Part shown: positions 41,849-50,773 of the stretch, piece by piece
How positions within the stretch are numbered: the first letter of the stretch is position 1
Layout of the letters: each line of letters starts with the position of its first letter
NCBI GenBank assembly: GCA_964438735.1
Contig: CAYTLW010000001.1
Location: 62,001-126,000, forward strand
Direction of reading: 5' to 3'
Length of the DNA stretch: 64,000 nt
Source: CAYTLW01 sp964438735
GTDB taxonomy: Bacteria; Myxococcota_A; UBA9042
Notes under the pieces: generated by a model
What the model was told of the DNA's origin: nothing
Databases searched by the model: none
What the model saw: only the letters and a program-made list of their open reading frames with translations
Position numbers and translations under genes: made by a program

Positions 41849-44185
41849 ATGACCAGAGCAAGAGCGATGGCAGTGCTGGTAGCGCTGGCGATGGGCGCGA
41901 CCTCCACAACAGCCCTGGCGGCGGTGCCGCCGAGCGTGTTGGCCCAGGGCGTATTGCACGCCAAGGGCGGCGGTCCGGTGGCCGATGGCACCTATGACGT
42001 GACTTTCGCCATCTATGCCGCGAGCAGCGGCGGCTCGGCCACCTGGAGCGAGACGGTCAAGTTGAAGGTGACCAAGGGCGAGTTCAGCCACGTGCTGGGC
42101 AGCAGCAAGCCCTTGATGGCCAGCGCGCTGACCTCCAAGAGCACCTGGCTGGGCGCCAAGGTGGGCGGCGAGCCCGAATTGCCTCGCAAGCAGATTCACG
42201 CGGGCGCCTTCGCCCTGCGAGCCGGTATTGCTGAGTCCGCGGCCTTCACCTACGCCGGCAGCAAGACCAAGGGTGGCCCCGCCAGCGACCTGCAGTGCAC
42301 CGGCTGCGTGGGCGTATCCGAGCTCAAGATCGACGGCGACCTGGACCTGGGCGGCAACGCGCTCAAGGCCAAGACCGTCGTCGCGGGCACCTTCGTCGGC
42401 GACGGCAGCAAGCTCACCGGACTCAAGACCGCGTCGGGCACCTGCAAGGTCAAGGGCGAGGTGGTCAAGGGCATCAATCCGGACGGCTCGCTGGTCTGCA
42501 TCAAGGCCATGGACGCCTCGAACCTGCCCCCTGACGGCCTCGATGAGATCAGCAACGGCCTGCTGGCCAACCAGTTCGTCGACGAGACCTTCGGCACCAA
42601 AGGCAAACCCATCGCCGACAACAACCCCACCGGCACCACCGACAGCCTGGACTTCCCCGACGTGGGGCTGGCCCAGAAGCTGGACGTGCTGGTCGACCTG
42701 AGCAACTCCAACATCGCCCAGGTCACCGTCTGGCTCTTCGACGCCAACAACGCCAAGTACGTGCTCTACAACAAGGGCGGCAAAGGCGGCACGCTCAAGG
42801 GCGTCTGGCCGTCCCAGAACAAGACCATCAGCGGTGATTTGACCAAGTGGGTCGGCAAGAACCCCAAGGGCAAGTGGCGCATCCAGGTCATCGACACCGG
42901 CTTCAAGAACAACACCTTCGACGGCAAGATCAACAGCTGGAGCGTGCGCGTGCAGACCCTGTCCAACAAGAAGGTGCAGGTGAAGGGCACCCTGGTGGAC
43001 GCGTCGGGTAAACCCATGGGTCGGGTGATGTCGGCCAGCGCCGACGCCCTCAAGCACGGCCAGGCGCTGACGCTGAAGACCCCGGTGACGGTGCCGGGCA
43101 TCCTCGCCCAGGCGTGGTTCTGGGAGGACAAGAACAAGCGCTGGGTGCAGGCCAACGCCGGTTCGGCGGCGGCGTCTGGTTGCACGGCCTGCGGGAGCGG
43201 CGTGGACGGCCATTACAAGCCCGCCAAGAGCCAGAATCTGACTGGAAAATTGTATAATTTCAAGAGCATATTGATTCCAAAGGGTGTCAACATCACCGTC
43301 ACGGGCGGCACCGCGCTGCAGATGAAAGCGACCGGCAAAATCGAGATCCATGGCTCGCTGCTGCTCAATGGCGGCCATGGGCCCAACGTGTCGCCCAACC
43401 AGCAGGGTTGCTCCGGCAACAACGGCCCCAGCACGCCCGGTAAGGGTGGCCCAGGCGGCGGCAACGGCGGCAAGGGACAGTACGGCAGCAGCGGCTCCAA
43501 AGGCAGTGGCAGTGGCGGCGGCGGCGGCGGCAACAACTCCAGCTACGGCAGCGGCGGCGGTGGCGGTGGCTATGGTACCAATGGCTCCGCGGGCCAGAAG
43601 GGCGCCTCTGGCGCTTCGCCCGGCCAGGGTGGCTCGACGTATGCTGGCGTCATCGGCGGCCAGCTGGTGGGCGGCAGCGGCGGCGGCGGCGGCGGCTACG
43701 GCGGTGCCTACAACTCTGGCGGCGCTGGCGGCGGTGGTGGCGGCGGGGCGGTCAAGCTCGAAGCGCCGGACATCGTCATCAGCGGCAAGATCTCGGCCAA
43801 CGGCGGTCGCGGCGCGCATATGACCAGCAATTGCGACGGCGGCGCTGGTGGCGGCGGCTCCGGTGGCGGAATCTGGATCCGCGGCGGAAAGGTCAATATC
43901 GCCGGCAGCAACATCACCGCCCTGGGAGGCGGCAAGGGCGACGCCTACGCCAACCACAGCTCCGATGGCGGCGATGGCGGCGTGGGCGGCAAGGGTCGCA
44001 TCCGCATCGACTCGTCGACCCCCTTCAATGGCGCCACCAACCCGCAGTTCGGTAGCGGCGATACGACCGGACTGTCGCCGCCGGTGCAGAACAAGTTCCG
44101 CATCGACCAGAAGCCGGCCGGCAACGTCGTGCTGACCAACGAGACCGGACAGACGGTGAAGGTCTGGCTCGTGGTCACGTTCTGA
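41849..44185 (+). CDS. Exported protein with P-domain and Gly-rich C-terminal region
   Basis: A 778-residue protein with a signal peptide (to about residue 25). Residues 25-130 look like a fimbrial/tail-type beta domain (GTYDVTFAIYAASSGG, then LPRKQIHAGAFALRAG), as in proteins with repeated variable surface domains. Residues about 260-375 form a proprotein-convertase P-domain (LDVLVDLSNSNIAQVTVWLFD to DGKINSWSVRVQ). The last 250 residues are very Gly-rich with poly-Gly runs. No protease domain is present. GATGAGG lies before the ATG. It follows the 951-residue lipoprotein in the same operon and may be its surface partner. Confidence 0.8.
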   Translation: MTRARAMAVLVALAMGATSTTALAAVPPSVLAQGVLHAKGGGPVADGTYDVTFAIYAASSGGSATWSETVKLKVTKGEFSHVLGSSKPLMASALTSKSTWLGAKVGGEPELPRKQIHAGAFALRAGIAESAAFTYAGSKTKGGPASDLQCTGCVGVSELKIDGDLDLGGNALKAKTVVAGTFVGDGSKLTGLKTASGTCKVKGEVVKGINPDGSLVCIKAMDASNLPPDGLDEISNGLLANQFVDETFGTKGKPIADNNPTGTTDSLDFPDVGLAQKLDVLVDLSNSNIAQVTVWLFDANNAKYVLYNKGGKGGTLKGVWPSQNKTISGDLTKWVGKNPKGKWRIQVIDTGFKNNTFDGKINSWSVRVQTLSNKKVQVKGTLVDASGKPMGRVMSASADALKHGQALTLKTPVTVPGILAQAWFWEDKNKRWVQANAGSAAASGCTACGSGVDGHYKPAKSQNLTGKLYNFKSILIPKGVNITVTGGTALQMKATGKIEIHGSLLLNGGHGPNVSPNQQGCSGNNGPSTPGKGGPGGGNGGKGQYGSSGSKGSGSGGGGGGNNSSYGSGGGGGGYGTNGSAGQKGASGASPGQGGSTYAGVIGGQLVGGSGGGGGGYGGAYNSGGAGGGGGGGAVKLEAPDIVISGKISANGGRGAHMTSNCDGGAGGGGSGGGIWIRGGKVNIAGSNITALGGGKGDAYANHSSDGGDGGVGGKGRIRIDSSTPFNGATNPQFGSGDTTGLSPPVQNKFRIDQKPAGNVVLTNETGQTVKVWLVVTF

Positions 44186-44203
44186 GCGGGCGGGTCTTGC
44201 GGA

Positions 44204-44833
44204 CTACTTGAGCGGATTCAGCACGGCCTTCAGGGCCAGGGTCACGTCCAGGTTGGCCTTGCCCCCCGGCACATCGCCGCCTTTTTCGACCACCAGCCTG
44301 GCGACCAGGAACTGGCTGAAGGCCAGCGTGGTCAGGTATTGCTGGGCGTCCTTTGTGCCCTGGGCGTGAATGGTCGCGTTGACCGCGGCGGTGGATTTCG
44401 GCGGGATCGGCGGGATGGTGGCGATCTTGAACGCCTTGCTGACGTCCTTTTCGCCGAGCTGGCCGATATAGATATCGAATGACGGCAGCGTGCCAGTCAC
44501 CGAGTTGCTGAAGGGTTTGGCCTGGATCTTGGTGATCTCCAGCGACTTCACACGGCCCTTGGCGTCCTTCAGCGCCGGCGCCTCCTTGACCAGGTCCACG
44601 TCCTGAGCGGGCAGGGACAGGTCCTCGTCGATCTTATCCGGCGCCTTCTGGCCGGCCAGCTTGCCCGTGGCGGCGCCGATATCGAACGCCGTCTTGAAGG
44701 TGTAGTCGGTCTCGATGGGCACGTTCAGCACGTCCTTGTTGTCATCGATGGCGTCGCCGATCTGGTCGCAGCCGGCGGCGGCGAGCAGGGCGATGAGGGC
44801 GGTCGTCAGGATGGCAGGATGTCGAAGAATCAT
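44204..44833 (-). CDS. Small lipoprotein
   Basis: A 209-residue lipoprotein (C22 in LAAAGC). No known family was recognised. The mature part is Lys/Asp-rich, without further cysteines, and has a beta-rich pattern (TYTFKTAFDIGAA, then SLEITKIQAKPFSNSVTGTLPSFDIYIG) which recalls LEA/WHy-like or other periplasmic beta-sandwich domains. GGAG lies 7 bases before the ATG. It is convergent with the P-domain gene. Confidence 0.75.
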   Translation of the reverse strand: MILRHPAILTTALIALLAAAGCDQIGDAIDDNKDVLNVPIETDYTFKTAFDIGAATGKLAGQKAPDKIDEDLSLPAQDVDLVKEAPALKDAKGRVKSLEITKIQAKPFSNSVTGTLPSFDIYIGQLGEKDVSKAFKIATIPPIPPKSTAAVNATIHAQGTKDAQQYLTTLAFSQFLVARLVVEKGGDVPGGKANLDVTLALKAVLNPLK

Positions 44834-44939
44834 GGCGGGCTCCGTTGGATCGAGGCGTCGATCCGCGCCAGGGTAGCTGTGGCGGCGGTTGGGACAAGCC
44901 CCGCCATGAAAAGATGAACGGCGGGCCGCAGTTGGCGAT

Positions 44940-46202
44940 TCAGTCGGTCGCCGATGTCGCGGCGGCTTTGCGGGCTTTCTTCACCGCGTCGATCTCTTTG
45001 GCTGCCTTCAAGCCGCGGTCGCGCAAAGCAAACCAGACCAGGCGGCGCCGATCCATGACGAAGGTGCGTTTGCCCCAACGACGCAGCGCGCGCCTGTCCA
45101 CCTCGATGCCCAGACCCGGCTTGTCCGGCACGGCAACCACGCCGCGGTTGTGGTGGAAGGGTTCGGCCAGGATCCCGTCGCGGCCTTCCACGGTCCATCC
45201 AGGCGGACTGAGGGGGTATTCCAGTTGCTTTTCGTCGGCGAAGCCGGAGGCGGCCATGAGCTGCAGATTGACCGCGAAGCCGAAGCCGTTGGTCCAGGTG
45301 TGCGGCGTATAGATGAGCCCATGCTGCCGGCAGAGGCGGGCCACCTCCATGGTCTGGGCGATGCCGCCGGTGAACATGGCGTCGGGCTGGAAGATGTTGT
45401 AGCAGCGCTTCTCGATCATGTAGCGCAGCTCGGCCAGGCCGCCGGTGTGGATCTCGCCGCCGGCGATGGGCACCTTGCTGTAGGCCGTGAGCGCCGCCTG
45501 GGCTTCGTAGTCGTCCATGGGCAGCGGCTCTTCGATCCAGGACACGCCCACCTCGGCGCAGGCGTCGGCGAATCGTTTCGCTCGGGCCAGGTCCCAGAGC
45601 GGTGCGTCGCCGATGATGGTCACCCGCCAGGCCTGGTTGGCGTCGACGCCGAACTTCAACTTGTCGCCCAGCGCCCGCGCGGTCTGCTGGACCTGGGCGA
45701 TGTCCACGGCCTCGTCGAAGTCATGTACGCGCAGCTTGACCGTGTCGAACCCCTCCTCGTAGCGGGCCAGGCACTCCTCGATGCGCTCCTCGGGCGCCTT
45801 CACCTCACCCGTGGAGGCGTAGCAGCGCACATCGCGCGGGGCGCCGCCCAGCAACTCGCAGACCGGCTTGCCCGCCAGCTTGCCCTTGATGTCCCAGAAG
45901 GCGGGTTCGATCCACCAGTTCCGCCAGCCGATGTAGGACGCCTCGCGGCAACGCTGCTGCATCAGCGGGATGTCGGTGGGATCTTCGCCGATCAGGTAGG
46001 GCCCCAGCAGCTTGCCAAAACCATCCCGCTCGCGGCCCATGGCGGGGCCCGCCGACCAGCCCTCGACGCCCTCGTCGGTGATGACCCGGATGACATCGAA
46101 ACGATTCTCGTTCTGCGGGTATCCGGGGATCCAACTGGGCCGGAAGGTGGCCGGAAGCGGTACGCGTACGTGGTACAGCTCGATTCGGGCGATGTGGGTC
46201 AT
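44940..46202 (-). CDS. Mandelate racemase/enolase-superfamily enzyme
   Basis: A 420-residue enzyme of the enolase superfamily. Metal ligands are in FGVDANQAW (Asp), SWIEEPL (Glu) and AGGEIHTG (Glu). The second-strand motif is VKLRV rather than the KxK of muconate-lactonising or racemase groups, and the opposite side has TPHTWTNG, with a His as in sugar-acid dehydratases of the mandelate-racemase group. A sugar-acid dehydratase is therefore the most likely activity, but the substrate is unknown. The C-terminal 35 residues are a Lys/Ala-rich extension. CGGAG lies before the ATG and a TAGGCT promoter stands upstream. It is divergent from a kinase gene. Confidence 0.87.
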   Translation of the reverse strand: MTHIARIELYHVRVPLPATFRPSWIPGYPQNENRFDVIRVITDEGVEGWSAGPAMGRERDGFGKLLGPYLIGEDPTDIPLMQQRCREASYIGWRNWWIEPAFWDIKGKLAGKPVCELLGGAPRDVRCYASTGEVKAPEERIEECLARYEEGFDTVKLRVHDFDEAVDIAQVQQTARALGDKLKFGVDANQAWRVTIIGDAPLWDLARAKRFADACAEVGVSWIEEPLPMDDYEAQAALTAYSKVPIAGGEIHTGGLAELRYMIEKRCYNIFQPDAMFTGGIAQTMEVARLCRQHGLIYTPHTWTNGFGFAVNLQLMAASGFADEKQLEYPLSPPGWTVEGRDGILAEPFHHNRGVVAVPDKPGLGIEVDRRALRRWGKRTFVMDRRRLVWFALRDRGLKAAKEIDAVKKARKAAATSATD

Positions 46203-46268
46203 GTCGGGCTCCGGTGGCGGGCGCGGGGTCGGTCGTGTGGGGTCACGTCGCGAAGGGCTCCGTGCCGT

Positions 46269-46298
46269 AGCCTAGGGGCCTGCGACCCACGCTGTCGA
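46269..46298 (-). promoter_or_regulatory. Promoter TCGACA-18-TAGGCT of the enolase-superfamily gene
   Basis: On the minus strand TCGACA (46298-46293), 18 bases, TAGGCT (46274-46269). Predicted leader of about 60 bases to the ATG at 46202. Confidence 0.55.
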
Positions 46299-46366
46299 GT
46301 CGCCTCCGCCCGTGCGCGGATGACCTGCCCTGTGCTATGTGGTTGGACGATTGCGAGGCGCACGAG

Positions 46367-47767
46367 ATGGTCAAGCCCACGACTCAACCCGATCCCCTGC
46401 TGGGCGCCCGACTGGAGGGTGGCTACCAGGTCAAGCGGCTGCTCGGCCAGGGCGCCATGGGGCGGGTCTACGAAGGCGTGCAGCTGCCCCAGGGGCGACC
46501 GGTGGCCATCAAGGTGATCGCCATCAGCGGCGGCGCCTCGCTCTACTGGCATAAGCGCTTCGTGCGCGAGGCGACGCTGACCTCCAAGCTGGCCAGTCCC
46601 CACTCCATCCGCCTGCAGCACTTTGGCCATACAGAAGCCGGCATGCCCTTCATGGTCATGGAGCTGTTGGAGGGGCGCGAACTGGCGGCCGATATCAGCG
46701 AGGACGCCCCGTTTCCGATCTCCCGCGCGCTGCGCATCGGCCGCCAGGTGCTGCGTTCGCTACACGAAGCGCACGAGCTGGGCATCGTGCATCGCGACCT
46801 GAAGCCGGCCAACGTCTTCATGTGCGAGGGTTTTGCCGATGATCACGCCAAGGTGATGGACTTCGGCCTCGCCGCTTCGCACTCCGATCCCGGCATTGAA
46901 AAGCTGACACGCACAGGCGTGGTCATGGGCACTCCGGCCTACATGGCGCCCGAGCAGGCGGTGGCCAACACCACAGACGCGCGCAGCGACCTGTACGCCT
47001 TCGGAGTCATCCTGTTCGAGATGTTGACCGGCCGCCGCCTCTTCGTCGGCGATACCACCGTCAAGCTGTTGCTGTGCCAGATTCAGGCGGCTCCACCGAC
47101 CCTGGCCGAGGCCAACCCGGAGTTGGCCGGCCATCCGGAGCTACAGGCCTTGCTGGACCGACTCCTGGCCAAGGACCCCGAAGATCGACTGCCATCGGCC
47201 AAGGCGGTGCTGGATCAGTTCGACGGCCTGGAGCGGACCCACGGCGCCGACGAGGACGAGACCGAGACCGTGCTGCTGGACGTGGTGCCGGACCTGCCCC
47301 CAAAGCCGACGCCGGCACCGGCACGCCTGCGCGCCGTGGATGGCGCGGCTCGCCGCACTTCGGGCTCGCGGCTGCCTCGCCGACCGACGCGAGCGCGCCA
47401 CTCTGCCAGCCATCGCAAGGTCGCCCAGAAGTCCTACATGGTGGTGATCGAGGTCAGCCTCTCCAGCCGAGCCAAAGGAAAAGGGGAGGTCGTGGTCTAC
47501 CTCCAGGGACTCAATCCGGGCGATCCAGGCGCCGCGTCCGTGGTTCGCGGACTGACGCGCAAGGAGCATATCTGGCGTGGCAAAGCGCAGGTGCATACCG
47601 CTCGTCCCGGGGAGGTTCGGTTGCGGATCGATCTGGCTGGCCAGGTCGGAGCGCCGTGGCGAGTGCGCATCTGGCTACCGGGCAAGCCGGCGAGGCAGGT
47701 CTATGGGCGGCGCGGGCGATTGTCGGCAGCACGTCAGCAGGTAGACGACCGCTTCTCGCTGGAATAG
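46367..47767 (+). CDS. Ser/Thr protein kinase (Hanks type)
   Basis: A 466-residue kinase. The catalytic domain spans about residues 18-285: glycine loop LLGQGAMGRVYEG, AIKVIA with the ATP lysine, HRDLKPANV, MDFGLA and GTPAYMAPEQ are all intact, so it should be active. After an Asp/Glu/Pro linker is a C-terminal domain of about 110 residues (KSYMVVIEVSLSSRAKGKGEVVVYLQG), beta-rich and basic, of unknown family. No membrane helix is seen, so it is probably cytosolic. The ATG at 46367 is preferred to one at 46337, which falls inside the possible -10 TATGTG. Confidence 0.92.
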   Translation: MVKPTTQPDPLLGARLEGGYQVKRLLGQGAMGRVYEGVQLPQGRPVAIKVIAISGGASLYWHKRFVREATLTSKLASPHSIRLQHFGHTEAGMPFMVMELLEGRELAADISEDAPFPISRALRIGRQVLRSLHEAHELGIVHRDLKPANVFMCEGFADDHAKVMDFGLAASHSDPGIEKLTRTGVVMGTPAYMAPEQAVANTTDARSDLYAFGVILFEMLTGRRLFVGDTTVKLLLCQIQAAPPTLAEANPELAGHPELQALLDRLLAKDPEDRLPSAKAVLDQFDGLERTHGADEDETETVLLDVVPDLPPKPTPAPARLRAVDGAARRTSGSRLPRRPTRARHSASHRKVAQKSYMVVIEVSLSSRAKGKGEVVVYLQGLNPGDPGAASVVRGLTRKEHIWRGKAQVHTARPGEVRLRIDLAGQVGAPWRVRIWLPGKPARQVYGRRGRLSAARQQVDDRFSLE

Positions 47768-47801
47768 GCGCAGGCAGCCTTCGGCCACGTCTGTTCGTTG
47801 T

Positions 47802-48630
47802 TCAGAAGCGCAGAGACAGGCGAAGTCCGCGACCGTTCCAGGCTGGAGTCAACGCGACCGCTGGCGCGTCCGGTGTGCTGAACGCCAGCCAGGCGCCCAC
47901 ACCCGCGACCGCCAGGCCGCCGACAGCCGCCGTGACGCCGATCGCCGACCGCTGATCCAGGTCATTCATCTGGCTGTCATAGGTCTCGTAGTCGATGTCG
48001 ACGTAGAGGCCGTCCTTGTCCTTGTTGTCGAGCTTCTTGTTCAGATCGTCGCGTTCCGAGGAGGCCGACAGGATCATCCAGCTGCCCACTCCGATGAGCA
48101 GAGCGCCCACGCCGACACCCGCCCAACCGGTTGGGGTACGCCAGGCGTGGGCTTCGGCGGCCTTCTTGAGCGCGGCGGCCTTCTGATCCCGTAGGGCCTG
48201 CTCGGCGGCGGCTTTCTTCTTGCGTTCGGCGCGGATGCCACGGGCCAGCTCTGCGGCCTTGGCCACGACCTTCGCATCGGCGCCCGCCACCTTCGTGCAG
48301 CGATCGTAGTCGCGCAGAGCGTCGTCCAGGAAGCCGCCCTTGTGCTCGGAGCGGGCGGCGTTGAAAAGGTAGACCGGCTTGGGGTCGAGGCCGAAGGCGG
48401 TGTGGAACAGCCCCGCCGCCTTGCCGTACTCGGCCTTGCGGTACAGCGACACGCCCAGTTGGAATGCGGCCAGGCCCTGTTCAGCATTGTGGGTGGCGGA
48501 CTTTGGCGTGGCGGCCTTGGGGGGGGGCGGCGTGGCCCCGATCCGGCCACGCAACCAGCAACGTGGCCAGGGTCAGCGCCGTGGCGAGGGTGCGCAGGCG
48601 CTGTGCTTCGGGTGAGTGTCGGGTACTCAA
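47802..48630 (-). CDS. Exported TPR protein with C-terminal membrane segments; apparent frameshift
   Basis: Reads as one gene of about 275 residues only if one C is removed from a run of nine (48519-48527). A TTG at 48630 has AGGGAG 6 bases before it and opens a signal peptide (TLATALTLATLLVAWPDRGHAAPP). After the C run the frame shifts to PKAATPKSATHNAEQGLAAFQLGVSLYRKAEYGKAAGLFHTAFGLDP, a TPR pair, then a Lys/Ala-rich coiled coil, then two hydrophobic segments near the C terminus. This layout is common in deltaproteobacterial envelope proteins of unknown role. The frameshift could be a sequencing error or real slippage. It is divergent from the second kinase. Confidence 0.65.
48519..48527. 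other. Nine-G/C run at the frameshift
   Basis: A run of nine G on the + strand. Eight would restore one continuous frame for the TPR protein. Confidence 0.7.
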
Positions 48631-48730
48631 GCGTCGCTCCCTGGTGAGAGCGCCTTCGATCAGGCGGCTCGACGTGCAATCGAGTATGGCCGCGCACGCC
48701 AACGCCCGTCAATCAGCGTGGCAACGGCTG

Positions 48731-48759
48731 TTGTCGGTGCCGCAAGCGATTGATATGGT
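48731..48759 (+). promoter_or_regulatory. Promoter TTGTCG-17-TATGGT of the second kinase gene
   Basis: TTGTCG at 48731-48736, 17 bases, TATGGT at 48754-48759. Transcription would start within two or three bases of the ATG at 48768, and there is no ribosome site, so the message may be leaderless. Confidence 0.45.
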
Positions 48760-48767
48760 CGGCGTCC

Positions 48768-50605
48768 ATGAGCGACGGCACCGGCCCGGCATCGGCCACC
48801 CCCCCATCCCAACGCATCTGCCCCGAGTGCGAAGCCCACAGCACGGACCTCGTCTGTGCGACGTGCAACCTCAAGACCATCCCCACGAGCGCCCTGCAGC
48901 AAGAGGAAGACCCGCTGCTGGGCCAGACCCTGGCCGGCCAGTACAAGATCGTCAGCGTGCTCGGCCAGGGCGGCATGGGCACCGTCTATCGCGGCACCCA
49001 GGTCTCCATCGATCGAACCGTCGCCATCAAGGTGATCTCGCGCGAGTTCTCCACCGACCTGGAGTCCATCAAGCGCTTCCAGCGCGAGGCCAAGATTACC
49101 TCCAAGCTGACCCATCCCAATACCATTCGGCTGTACGACTTCGGTTTGACCGACGACGGACTCGCCTACCTGGTGATGGAATTGCTCGAGGGGCGTGAAC
49201 TGGCCGACGAGCTCGCCGAGGTGGGCAAGATGGTCCTGCCGCGCGCGGTTGAGGTCTGCGTGCAGGTCCTCAAAGCCCTGGAAGATGCGCATGGCCTGGG
49301 CATCGTGCATCGCGATCTCAAGCCGGCGAACATCTTCATGCAGCGCATGACCGGCGGCGATCTGCCCAAGGTGATGGACTTTGGCATCGCCAAGACGTTC
49401 ACCGACAGCGAGCTGTCCAAGGTCACCAAGACCGGCATGCTGGTCGGCACACCGGCCTATATGTCGCCCGAACAGGCCCGCGGCGAACCCATCGGCCCTG
49501 CAGCCGACATCTACGCCGTCGGCACCATCTTCTACGAGCTGCTGAGCGGCCGGGTGCCCTTCGAGGCTGACACACCGGTGGCCACCCTGCTCATGCAGCT
49601 GACCCGGCCGCCGCCGCCCATCGGACGGCTGTGCCCCGACCTGCCCCACGCAGACGCGGTCCAGGGTGTGCTCAACCAGTTGTTGGCCAAGCGCAGCGAC
49701 CAGCGGCCAGGGGATGCTCGGGCAGCCGCCGCCCTTCTGCAGGAGTTGACCCGTGAAGGCGGTGGCAAGGCCGCCAAAAGCGAAGAAGAAGAGACCGCGA
49801 CGGTCCTCTTTGACGTGGTCGACGCAGCCGCCCTGGCACCGGCAGCCGACGCGCAGGACAAACCCTCTGCACCTGCCACGTCGGCGGCCGAAGAGGCGGC
49901 CGCGGCTGCGAAGAAGGCAGTGGAGACGGCACCCACCGCGGTCGTCGAAAGGCCCGGCCTCGTCACCTCCCCGACGCCTGCTGAGGACGTCCGACAGCCA
50001 GCCCCACCCGCCAAGAAGTCCTCACCGCTACCGTTGGTGTTGGGCCTGGGCGCCGCAGTCGTGATCGCAGCGGGAGCCTGGTTTGCCCTCTCGGGCGATG
50101 GGTCAGATAGCAGCGGCCCCGTAGAGACGGCGACGGCAGCCGAGACACAACCTGCAGCCCCCGACACACCCGCGCAGGACAAGCCGGCAGAGCCGTCAAA
50201 ACCCACCGCTGCCGCAGCACAGGCCGAAGCGGTGTCTGCCGCGGCACCGGCACCGCCCCCGCCGCGCCGGTCAAGCCTGTCGTCGCCGCGCCTGCAGCGC
50301 CAGCGAAGACCCGCATCGTGTCGACCCCGCCGGGCGCCAGTGTTTTTGCGGGCGGCCGACCGTTGGGGACCACACCGCTGACCATCGACAGTCCCGTGGC
50401 CGGTGGCAAGCTCGTCATCGAGGTGAGCGCCAAAGGCCACAAGATGGCTCAGGTCGAGGTGGAGGGTGGTCACGACGGCGACCTGGTCGTGACGCTGGAC
50501 AAGATCGAAAAGCCCAAACCCGCCGTTCGACCCCGCAAGCCCAGGTCGAAGAAGAAGCGGAAGAAGAAGGCGGCCAACAAGCCGGAGCCCTTCATGCTGG
50601 AGTAG
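48768..50605 (+). CDS. Membrane Ser/Thr protein kinase with PEGA-like tail; apparent frameshift
   Basis: Residues 1-35 contain a zinc-ribbon-like CPECEAHSTDLVCATC. The kinase domain spans about 47-320, with LGQGGMGTVYRG, AIKVIS, HRDLKPANI, MDFGIA and GTPAYMSPEQ intact. An Ala/Glu/Pro linker leads to one membrane helix (PLPLVLGLGAAVVIAAGAWFAL, about 420-441). In the present sequence the first frame goes on to a stop at 50381, but near 50250-50260, at a CCCCC run, the other frame takes over with APVKPVV and then VSTPPGASVFAGGRPLGTTPLTI, a PEGA-type extracytoplasmic domain, and ends at 50605 in a Lys-rich tail. One missing base would give a single kinase-TM-PEGA protein, the usual order in Myxococcota. 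Confidence 0.8.
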
Positions 50606-50773
50606 CCGGGGCGGGCCTGCATGGCGCGTCGTCGGCCTCGGCTGAGCTCGACCCGGTTGCCGCGTCGACTGCCAGGGGATCGCAGCCCCCGCCCCACGAC
50701 CGCCGCCCAAGTTCGACCTTGCTTCGTCTCGCGTGGGCAGGCGACACTCCGCCGGTCCACTGGGAGGGCGGCC

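Noticed and set aside
38964..41909. A 981-codon open frame on the minus strand opposite the 951-residue lipoprotein.
   Set aside because: Shadow of a high-GC repeat gene; the + strand frame has lipobox, Cys repeats and a ribosome site.
41687..43957. A 756-codon minus-strand frame opposite the P-domain gene.
   Set aside because: No domain, low complexity; the P-domain and signal peptide lie on the + strand.
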